Source: Mucisphaera sp965279675
GTDB lineage: Bacteria > Planctomycetota > Phycisphaerae > Phycisphaerales > Phycisphaeraceae
Length of the DNA: 64,000 bases
Assembly (NCBI RefSeq): GCF_965279675.1
Contig: NZ_CBDIIJ010000002.1
Span: forward strand, 1,798,001 to 1,862,000
Reading direction: 5' to 3'
A program made the translations under genes and the position numbers. A model generated the notes under the pieces. It was given only the letters and a program-made list of their open reading frames with translations, was not told the DNA's origin and did not search any database. Shown here in pieces: positions 44,957 through 51,975 of this stretch (the first letter of the stretch is position 1; the number at the start of each line of letters is the position of its first letter).

Positions 44957-47860
44957 TCACCGATTCCGCCGTCCTCCCCGCCCAACCAGCCCCAGACCAG
45001 CCAGCCCCAGCAACCCCGCCATCCCCGGCTCCGGCACCGTAAACAGCCCGATGTCATTCCCATCACCCGCCGTGTAGGTGATGAACAGATCCGCCCCGCC
45101 CAACCGATCCACAAACGCCCCCTCCGCCAACCCCGCAAACGTTCCCGACAACACCCCCTCCACCTCGATGATCGGATACACCATCCCCAACTGAGCCACG
45201 AAGTCATCATTCAGCAACCGAAGCTCACCCAGAAGCGTCAGGTTATCTGTTGTCATAAGTGGGATCGGGTTGCTGTGATTTAGGACATCACTCAGCAACA
45301 ATTCCAGCACAACATCCGTATCGAGTTGGAGGTAATCATCAAAACGAGAAGAGGTCGGTCCGCCTCGCTGTCCCCCTCCACTGACCGGTGCAAGCACCCC
45401 CTGGTCATGCTCAAAGGTCCCTCGAATTTCTCTGATCTCCAAACGGTCACCATTGAAGTCAAACACACCACCGGCATCAATCACCACCCGATTCTGACGG
45501 ATCAGTGAACCGTTGAATTCCAGCTCGGCACCTCCGCGAACCTCAAGACTGCCCGTGGCACTTGGTTGAACGAGATCGCCATTAGCAAACAGCTTCCCTC
45601 CCGCCGCCTCAATACCACCCGAGTTCTCAACCTCCACCTCGATCCGCCCAAACCCGCGGATGGTGCTCGTCCAGAAGTTCCTCAGCCCGCCAGTCGTGCC
45701 CGCACCCTGTAAAATCACGGCCTCGTGGTTGTTGAGCTCGACCACACCACCACCCCACAGCGTCACCTCACCCTCCAGAATCAACGCCTCCAGATTCGAG
45801 AACCCCGAGTTCTCAAATGTGATCACCCCACGATTCTCGATCGTTCCGGCCACCCGCCGATCACCCGTTCTCACCGTCAACACCCCCTCCAGCCGCACAT
45901 CCTCCAGCAACCCGCCCTCCAGAAAACCACCCGGCTCCACCTCCACCACACCCCCGCTGATCGTCCCGCCCAGCCCGAGCGTCGCCCCCGACGCCACCTC
46001 GACCCGACCCTCGTTCAGCACATCCACCTCGATCCGACCCGAATTACCCGGCCCCGCCGCACGGATCACATTCCCCTGATTCACCAGCCCGCCCGTCGTA
46101 CCCCCCGCCTGCAGGATCCGCGCATCCCCGTTATTCATCAGAATCTCACCGCCCCCCGACAACACCACCTGGCCATCCAACTGCAGCGCCTCCAGATTCG
46201 AGAACCCCGACGCCTCAAACGTCACCGTCCCCGTCTGCACAAGCTCCCCACGCACCGTCAGATCCCCAAGCGTGATCGCCACGTCCCCGCTCAGCTCCAC
46301 ATCCTCCAACCCCACCCCCTGAATCCGAGAACCCACCTGTCCGCTGACCAGACCACCAGAGACCCAGTCCGTCAGATTCAGCGTCGAACCCGCCACAATC
46401 CCGATCGTCCCATTCGCATTGTGCGTCCGCGCCAGATTCAGCGTCCCACCCTCCGCGATCACCACGTTCTCATTCACCAGCTCCGCCGCGATCGTCCCCA
46501 GCCCCGTGATGGAGTTATCAACATTCACCAGCGCACCACCCGCACCCACCTGAGCAATCCGAGCATCGTTGCTCGTCATCACCACATCGCCGCCACCCTC
46601 CAGACGCACCGGCCCGTCAAGCTCCAGCACCTCCAGATTCGAGAACCCCGAGTTCTGGAACGTGATCAGCCCCACATTCTCGATCGTCCCCCGCACCCGC
46701 CGATCCGACGTCGTCACCGTCAGCGTATCCACGTTCCTAAAGTCGGCCAGTGTCCCGCCATCCAGCACACCCGTCGCATCCACATCCACAATCCCACCCG
46801 TGAGAATCCCATCCAGCACCAGCCGCGCCCCCGGGTCCACCACCAGCGCGCCAGCGATGTTATCGACATCAGCCACGATCACACCGGAGTTCCCCGCCGA
46901 TGCCCGGATCGTATGGTTCTGCTGAATCAACCCCGCCGAACCCACGCCCTGCACCACGCGCGCATCACCGTTGTTCATCACCAGTTCCCCACCACCCGTC
47001 AGCGTCACCGCATCTTCGAGTTGTAACGACTCCAGATTGGAAAAACCCGACCCCTGATACGTCAACACACCAACATTGGTAACCACACCCGACACCCCCA
47101 GATCACCGGTGCCCACCGAAACCACACCCTCCGTCCGAATCCCGGACACGCCCACGCCCTCAACCAGGGAACCCGACGCCCCGCGCAGCGTGCCACCATC
47201 CAAGACACCCGTCAGGCTCAGCGTCGACCCACTCGCAATCTCAACCACACCCAATGAATTAGCCGTCGCAGCCAGGCGCAGCGTCCCATTCTCCGCGCGG
47301 AGCAAGCCCGAGTTATCAACCACCAGATCGATGAAGCCAAACCCCCTGATCGTATGATCGCCGCCATTCACCAACGGGCCAAAACCACCGACCAACCCGA
47401 TCCGCGCATCATTGCTGTTCAACACCATCTCGCCAGACCCGCTAATCGCCAGCGACCCATCCACCCCCAACAACTCGGTGTTCGAAAACCCCGAGTTCTG
47501 AAACGTAAACAACCCATCGTTCTGCAACGACCCGCCCATCGTCAGATCATTGATCGTCAGCGTGAACGACCCGCCCGCCCCAATCGACATATCGCCCGAA
47601 GCCCCGCCACCCGCCACAGCCGCCACACCCGCAGGAATCTCCACGCTGTCCAGCGCACCAGGCGACCCACTCACCACACCACCCGCCGTCAGGTTCAACC
47701 AGTTGTTCGCATCACCCCACACCGTATTCCCCGCAGCCCCCGTCCACTCGAACACATCACCACCCGCCACGCCTGCTGTTCCACCGATCCCCAAACCACC
47801 CACCAGCAAACCAGCCAACAACCAACGCGTCTCAATACGAGTCCCACAGCAACCACGCAT
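44957..47860 (-). CDS. Large repeat surface protein with PEP-CTERM signal
   Basis: 967 residues from the ATG near 47860 (GGAG eight bases upstream; a GTG 18 bases earlier is the alternative). Signal peptide about 1-30. The body is beta-helix-like with five imperfect copies of a unit that begins TFQNSGFSNLE and ends GGGE...MNNGDARI, spaced by about 130-150 residues. The C-terminus has PEPGMAGLLGLAGLGL and an Arg-rich tail (PEP-CTERM). It resembles autotransporter passenger repeats, without a beta-barrel. Role likely surface adhesion or matrix (inferred). Confidence 0.8.
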   Translation of the reverse strand: MRGCCGTRIETRWLLAGLLVGGLGIGGTAGVAGGDVFEWTGAAGNTVWGDANNWLNLTAGGVVSGSPGALDSVEIPAGVAAVAGGGASGDMSIGAGGSFTLTINDLTMGGSLQNDGLFTFQNSGFSNTELLGVDGSLAISGSGEMVLNSNDARIGLVGGFGPLVNGGDHTIRGFGFIDLVVDNSGLLRAENGTLRLAATANSLGVVEIASGSTLSLTGVLDGGTLRGASGSLVEGVGVSGIRTEGVVSVGTGDLGVSGVVTNVGVLTYQGSGFSNLESLQLEDAVTLTGGGELVMNNGDARVVQGVGSAGLIQQNHTIRASAGNSGVIVADVDNIAGALVVDPGARLVLDGILTGGIVDVDATGVLDGGTLADFRNVDTLTVTTSDRRVRGTIENVGLITFQNSGFSNLEVLELDGPVRLEGGGDVVMTSNDARIAQVGAGGALVNVDNSITGLGTIAAELVNENVVIAEGGTLNLARTHNANGTIGIVAGSTLNLTDWVSGGLVSGQVGSRIQGVGLEDVELSGDVAITLGDLTVRGELVQTGTVTFEASGFSNLEALQLDGQVVLSGGGEILMNNGDARILQAGGTTGGLVNQGNVIRAAGPGNSGRIEVDVLNEGRVEVASGATLGLGGTISGGVVEVEPGGFLEGGLLEDVRLEGVLTVRTGDRRVAGTIENRGVITFENSGFSNLEALILEGEVTLWGGGVVELNNHEAVILQGAGTTGGLRNFWTSTIRGFGRIEVEVENSGGIEAAGGKLFANGDLVQPSATGSLEVRGGAELEFNGSLIRQNRVVIDAGGVFDFNGDRLEIREIRGTFEHDQGVLAPVSGGGQRGGPTSSRFDDYLQLDTDVVLELLLSDVLNHSNPIPLMTTDNLTLLGELRLLNDDFVAQLGMVYPIIEVEGVLSGTFAGLAEGAFVDRLGGADLFITYTAGDGNDIGLFTVPEPGMAGLLGLAGLGLVGRGGRRNR

Positions 47861-48016
47861 GACATCTTCTCCATCCACTTAAGAACCAGACAAGGCAAAG
47901 CCAGTCCCTGAGAATACCACGCAACACCTGATTCCAGCACCCCAACCCGTGAAATCTACGAGTTAACCCTACTCCTGACCCACCCGCTGATACTGATATC
48001 AGCTTGACTAAATCGC

Positions 48017-48238
48017 CTACCCCTTCCCCTCCACCAGCAACTCCGTAAACACCACCTGCCCCGTCGCCAGCGCCTTCTCCACATAAGGCCGACACATCCC
48101 GCAACCCGCCGACGCCCCCGTGCACCCCGCCAGCTCATCCACCGACAGCCCCCGCTCCTTCGCGATCGCCACCAGCTCCTCAAACAACCGCCCCGCACAG
48201 ATGCACCGATCGATCCGGATACCCGAGCCAGTCACCAT
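48017..48238 (-). CDS. BFD-like [2Fe-2S]-binding protein
   Basis: 73 residues from ATG 48238, with GGAG eight bases upstream. The Cys pattern C-I-C near residue 13 and C-G-M-C about 33 residues on (GCGMCRPYVEKAL) is that of the bacterioferritin-associated-ferredoxin-like (Fer2_BFD) domain, which ligates a 2Fe-2S cluster. In iron metabolism such proteins help release iron; here the neighbours are a prepilin-like gene and PEP-CTERM genes. Its start lies five bases after the stop of the upstream gene, so it is the last gene of the riboswitch operon. Confidence 0.75.
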   Translation of the reverse strand: MVTGSGIRIDRCICAGRLFEELVAIAKERGLSVDELAGCTGASAGCGMCRPYVEKALATGQVVFTELLVEGKG

Positions 48239-48243
48239 TGCAC

Positions 48244-49059
48244 TCACTCCAGATCAAACAACGAATTATCCCGCGGCCCAAACCACCCAACCCCCAGACC
48301 CCGATTCGCCGCCTCACTCACCCCGTAAAACACACTAGCCCGCGTAAACGCCAGCGACTCACCCCCCACATGCCCATCCAGCCACACCACGTTCGCCATG
48401 CCCCGATGCCGAAAGTGAATCGAAGGCGCCGCCTCAAACCCCGCTCCATGCTCAGGCGGCTCCGCAAACGAATACTCGATCAACCGAAGCTCACCACCCG
48501 CCGCCGTACTGAAAGCCGCATCAGTAAAATGCACCGTCTCGACCGGCCGCGCCACCCAGTCCACCCGCGCCGATCCCTCCGTCATCAGATCATCCACATC
48601 ATCCGTCCCCAGATAACGCTGGTTGTACCCATACCCACCATTCCCCGCCTCAAACCCAACATCATCCGGTGCAAAGCTCGGACACTCCTTGATCACCGCC
48701 ACCCCGAAGTAATCCCACAAAGGCGAACGCGTCGGATCAAACGCCTCATCCACCCGATCCCGCGCCCCATGCCACCGACGCAGGTTCTCCAGAAAGCGCG
48801 GGGCCCCCGCCACCAGCACCCCATCGTGCTCCACCGCATAAGCCAGATTCGCAAGCGCCAGCTGCCGCTGATTCGACGCACAAACCACCCCCGCCGCCGA
48901 CTGCCGAGCCGCGCCTAGCGACGGCATCACCAGCCCAATCAACATCGCAATGATCGCAATCACCACCAGCAACTCGATCAACGTAAACCCGGCCGCCCCG
49001 GGGCGCAAACCCCGGGACCGACCGGCAACTACAAAGACACCATCCGCAGAACCCATCAC
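48244..49059 (-). CDS. Prepilin-like protein with H-X9-DG C-terminal motif
   Basis: 271 residues. After a 20-residue leader comes GFTLIELLVVIAIIAMLIG, the prepilin methylation segment. The C-terminal HRGMANVVWLDG is the H-X9-DG motif of the planctomycete family. The start is a GTG (49059) with GGAGG eight bases before; an ATG three bases later is nearly equivalent. It overlaps the stop of the upstream PEP-CTERM gene, so translation is coupled. The product is probably a minor-pseudopilin-like envelope protein. Confidence 0.85.
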   Translation of the reverse strand: MMGSADGVFVVAGRSRGLRPGAAGFTLIELLVVIAIIAMLIGLVMPSLGAARQSAAGVVCASNQRQLALANLAYAVEHDGVLVAGAPRFLENLRRWHGARDRVDEAFDPTRSPLWDYFGVAVIKECPSFAPDDVGFEAGNGGYGYNQRYLGTDDVDDLMTEGSARVDWVARPVETVHFTDAAFSTAAGGELRLIEYSFAEPPEHGAGFEAAPSIHFRHRGMANVVWLDGHVGGESLAFTRASVFYGVSEAANRGLGVGWFGPRDNSLFDLE

Positions 49060-49802
49060 GACCGAGTCCTCCTCACCGCCAGAGCACCCAAACCCAACAA
49101 CACCAACGCCGACCCCGGCTCAGGCGTGATCACCAGCTCATCCAACGCCACGTAAGTCGGCGTGTTGATCCCAAACCCACCCACATCCGTCGAGAAGAAC
49201 GTCAACCCGATCGAACGAGCCCCACCGAGCACCGATAGATCAACCGGCATCCACGTATCCACAATGAAATCCTGCGAGTTATCCGCAAACCGGTAGTCCG
49301 CAAGAATCACCTCCACAGCCGAACCGGTCACAGCACCACCGCCATCAACCCCGCTGTATCCCGTCAGCGTCACAGTGAACAGATCCGGATCATCACCCGT
49401 CTGCCCACCAAACGCCTTCGCGAAAGAATCGCCGGTCTGCATCGACAACGCCGCGTAGGTCGTGTTCGTGACGAACGCCGAGACAGCCGTCTGACCCTCG
49501 GGCAGATTGATGAACGACCCATCACCAAACCCAATCGCGTAGTTCCCATCACCCGAAACATCCGTCCCGGTAAACGCCGCGTACTGGTTTCCAAACCCAG
49601 GCGTCGTCACATCGTTCACGTCAGAGTACGACCAGCCGGCAAACGGACCGCCCGTAAAGTCAACGCCCTTGGAAACAAATCCCGCACTCACAAAGTAGTC
49701 CGGGCCGGGTGTTACCAGCTCATCAAAATCAACCGTGATGCCCGCATCCGCGACACCAGCCGACAAACCTATCACAAACAAACCAGCAACAGAACGCTTC
49801 AT
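49056..49802 (-). CDS. DUF4465 PEP-CTERM protein
   Basis: 248 residues from ATG 49802, preceded by GGAGAAAG at about nine bases. Signal peptide 1-20 (ending VADAG). The body has VDFTGGPFAGWSYSDVND and YAAFTGTDVSG, then QDFIVDTWMPVDLSVLGGA, the features of DUF4465. The C-terminus is PEPGSALVLLGLGALAV then RRTRS (PEP-CTERM). The same frame runs without a stop into the gene upstream, so a fused product is also possible. It is third in the riboswitch-led region and translationally coupled to the prepilin-like gene. Confidence 0.8.
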   Translation of the reverse strand: MKRSVAGLFVIGLSAGVADAGITVDFDELVTPGPDYFVSAGFVSKGVDFTGGPFAGWSYSDVNDVTTPGFGNQYAAFTGTDVSGDGNYAIGFGDGSFINLPEGQTAVSAFVTNTTYAALSMQTGDSFAKAFGGQTGDDPDLFTVTLTGYSGVDGGGAVTGSAVEVILADYRFADNSQDFIVDTWMPVDLSVLGGARSIGLTFFSTDVGGFGINTPTYVALDELVITPEPGSALVLLGLGALAVRRTRS

Positions 49803-51132
49803 CGTTTCTTTCTCCATGAATGAACGACGGACAGAGGACCCCGCGTCACGCGACGCCGAGAAGCCCCTGCGAAAAAACAAAAGAGCACCCACACCCAGCA
49901 GCCACCCCGCCCCAGGCGACGGTACCACCGCCGCCTCAAACCCAAAACCACTCGCCAGGTTCGACAAGTCAATCAGATCAACCATCCCATCCCCGTTCGT
50001 ATCCCCACCACCCCAGCCAGCATCCGTGCCAAAGCCCGTCGCTAGCGCTGACAGATCAATCAGATCCACCCGCCCATCCAGGTTCGTATCTCCAAACGCT
50101 GAACCGATCAGACCCGTCACCAGCCGCCGCAAATCCGAGACATCCGTCACCCGATCACCCGTCAGGTCCGCCTCAGCATCACCAAAGAGCCCGACATACA
50201 GATCCAGGTCATCGACACCGATCGAACCATCACCATCCACATCACCGGCAACCGCATCAGCCTCTGTCATCAACGCCACGCCCCCAATCCCAAAGTTTAA
50301 ATCAAACCCGCCCGACCCAACCGTCACGTGAGCATCCAGAATCGGATGCCCAAGGCTGTCCTCAAAAAAACCACTGCCCGGAATATCAACCAGCCGCACA
50401 AAACGAATCGATGTCAGATCGACCACCCCCGACACCACCGCCGGATCATCCACCAGCTGCGCAAGATCAAAAGGCGTCCCCCAGTTCGTCGCATGCTTGC
50501 CCGCCAGGTTGTAGACATTCGTCTCATCAATGCCCGCAAACCCACCACTCCCCGAAAGATCGCTCTCCGTATTCAGCGACACACTCGCGAACCGCGCGAA
50601 GCTCTCGCCGTCGCTCGAGACTTCCACGTAAGCCAGCTCCGCAAAGAAGCCACCCGCAAACGAAACAAACCCGTTCTCATAAACCGCCAGATCAAAACCC
50701 AGCCCATCCACCACAGGATGTGCCAGTTCGATCGTCGCCGAGCCAGGCGCGTCAATCCCTACAAAGCCATAATCATCCGCCGTGTCATTCACATCCCCAG
50801 AAAAGGGAGACCCAATCCCCGAGAAGGGGGGGGGTCTCACCCACCGCAGGCGGCTCCGCCGGATCGTAAAGATCACCCAGCGAACCAAAACCGTTTACCG
50901 GATCCGTAAACGTCGGATTCACACCCGGCGCCGGCGAGTAATCAACCAGCCTCCCGTTCCACGCCGTGATCCGCGCATCCGTCCGCGCCACAGGCGGGTC
51001 AAACCCATTCCCAGGATCATTCGACGACGCCGAGTACGGACCCGCCCAAGCCATGGTTGAAGTGATCGTGAAGAGCCCAAGACCCATCGCGCAAGCAACG
51101 GCCTTCCGTGCACACCGCTGGTGCTCAAACAT
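49803..51132 (-). pseudogene. Dockerin-repeat PEP-CTERM surface protein, frameshifted at a G9 tract
   Basis: A signal peptide (starts MFEHQRC, ends AWAG) and YSASSNDPGNGFDPPV open one frame at 51132. At the nine-base G run (50826-50834) the sequence moves to another frame, which continues smoothly with SGIGSPFSGDVNDTADDYG, an AVYENGFV...FAELAYVEVSSDG core, the NLAGKHATNWGTPFDLAQL segment, four DxNxDG dockerin-type repeats, and a PEP-CTERM-like end (VPSPGAGWLLGVGALLFFRR). Restoring one frame gives a complete protein of about 440 residues. Its start has AGGAAGG upstream. No stop separates it from the next gene. It lies directly behind a cobalamin riboswitch. Confidence 0.75.
50826..50834. repeat. 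Homopolymer of nine G at the frameshift
   Basis: Nine consecutive G on the plus strand (C9 in the coding strand) at the point where the reading frame of the PEP-CTERM/dockerin gene is lost. It is either a sequencing error or a slippage site. Confidence 0.9.
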
Positions 51133-51231
51133 GAGGAACCTTCCTCGGTCTCTCGCGCAGACCGATCTCCCGAAGCGAAGGGAGTCCTCACTGGTCCGGG
51201 TGCACCTGTATCGCGGGAGTACGAGACAGAA

Positions 51232-51280
51232 AATCGCCCGAGCCGTCCTGATCGCGAGGACAAAAGCCCATGCCTCGGGC
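51232..51280 (-). terminator. Probable riboswitch expression platform (intrinsic terminator)
   Basis: On the minus strand the 3' strand of the riboswitch P1 stem (GCCCGAGGC, 51272-51280) can also pair with GGCTCGGGC (51236-51244), and the latter is followed by GATTTTCTG. This is the layout of a terminator that forms when P1 is disrupted or is itself part of the switch; which state is ON cannot be told here. A second small hairpin (GTCCT...AGGAC) lies between. Confidence 0.55.
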
Positions 51281-51433
51281 AGGTCTTCCGGCTCCGGGTG
51301 TCAGTCTGGATTCGCCTTCCCGCCAGGGTCCGTTGCAGACCCGAGCAGTGGCAGTGAATCCGACCCGCTCCTCAACACCCGCTGTCGCGAGTCATCGAAG
51401 AGCCACCCGTTACGGCGGCGCGTCCGCGGAGGC
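51272..51433 (-). promoter_or_regulatory. Cobalamin (adenosylcobalamin) riboswitch aptamer
   Basis: Minus-strand order matches the conserved core: GCCACTG (the plus strand has CAGTGGC at 51346-51352), then CGGGAAGGCG (51313-51322), then GAGCCGGAAGACCTGCC (51278-51294), the B12-box region. Closing stem GCCTC (51429-51433) pairs with GAGGC (51272-51276). It lies about 140 nt upstream of the start codon at 51132 and should control the PEP-CTERM/prepilin/BFD operon according to the level of cobalamin. Confidence 0.88.
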
Positions 51434-51606
51434 TTTGTCAGAGCCGAAGGGGTCTCTGACGCACCTCGCTTCCCTTTTCAGAACACGACGCGGAAAGCCG
51501 CGACGTGTTGCACCTGAGGCAGCCGAACCTTAACCCCGCCCAGCTTGCCCAGTCAATACGGGACATCCCTATCCGCAAAAGAAAAACGCTTCACACCAAC
51601 TCCCGC
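51434..51606. other. Leader region between riboswitch and tRNA promoter, two hairpins
   Basis: A 7-bp hairpin (51437-51460) and a 12-bp hairpin with one mismatch and an AAAG loop (51482-51509) are present. The minus-strand promoter of the riboswitch operon should lie here, but I see no clear -35/-10 pair. No gene was seen. Confidence 0.5.
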
Positions 51607-51634
51607 TTGCATCAGACCCCGCCGCTGGTAATCT
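51607..51634 (+). promoter_or_regulatory. Promoter of tRNA-Gly
   Basis: TTGCAT and TAATCT are separated by 16 bp; the tRNA begins 34 bp after the -10, so the precursor would have a 5' leader of roughly 25 nt. Confidence 0.6.
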
Positions 51635-51668
51635 ACGTGGCTCGACGGCTGCAACGCAGCCACCTCAC

Positions 51669-51740
51669 GCGGGTGTAGCTCAGTGGTAGAGCGTCACGTT
51701 GCCAACGTGAATGTCGTGAGTTCGAATCTCATCACCCGCT
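51669..51740 (+). tRNA. tRNA-Gly (anticodon GCC)
   Basis: A 7-bp acceptor stem (GCGGGTG/CACCCGC), D arm with TAGCTCAGTGGTAGAG, anticodon stem TCACG/CGTGA with loop TTGCCAA (GCC at 51701-51703), and T arm with GTTCGAATC. The discriminator base is T, as usual for glycine. The 3' CCA is not encoded. No neighbouring tRNA was found. Confidence 0.95.
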
Positions 51741-51869
51741 TTTCTCCCCTCAATCAACAGCCGGGACCACCCAAGACCCGATCCCAGCCTCCGGCCGGAT
51801 CTGGCTGTTAATTCGATTCGATCAAACCCACCCCTCAATTGCATAATATCTAACCACAGACGCTTAACA

Positions 51870-51897
51870 TTGAACTTTCCGCGGGATTCACTACTAT
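51870..51897 (+). promoter_or_regulatory. Promoter of the DUF4914 gene
   Basis: TTGAAC (51870-51875) and TACTAT (51892-51897) are separated by 16 bp, giving a leader of roughly 70 nt before ATG 51976. Confidence 0.6.
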
Positions 51898-51975
51898 CAG
51901 TGGACTGATCGGTCTGCTGTTCCGCTCGCCGACCACCTAAACCACTTATTCACGCCTAGCAGGGAAACAAGAAGC

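Noticed and set aside
45725..47026. A 433-codon open frame on the plus strand inside the repeat protein gene
   Set aside because: It is His/Arg/Pro-rich low complexity caused by the repeats of the real minus-strand gene; no start signal or known domain.
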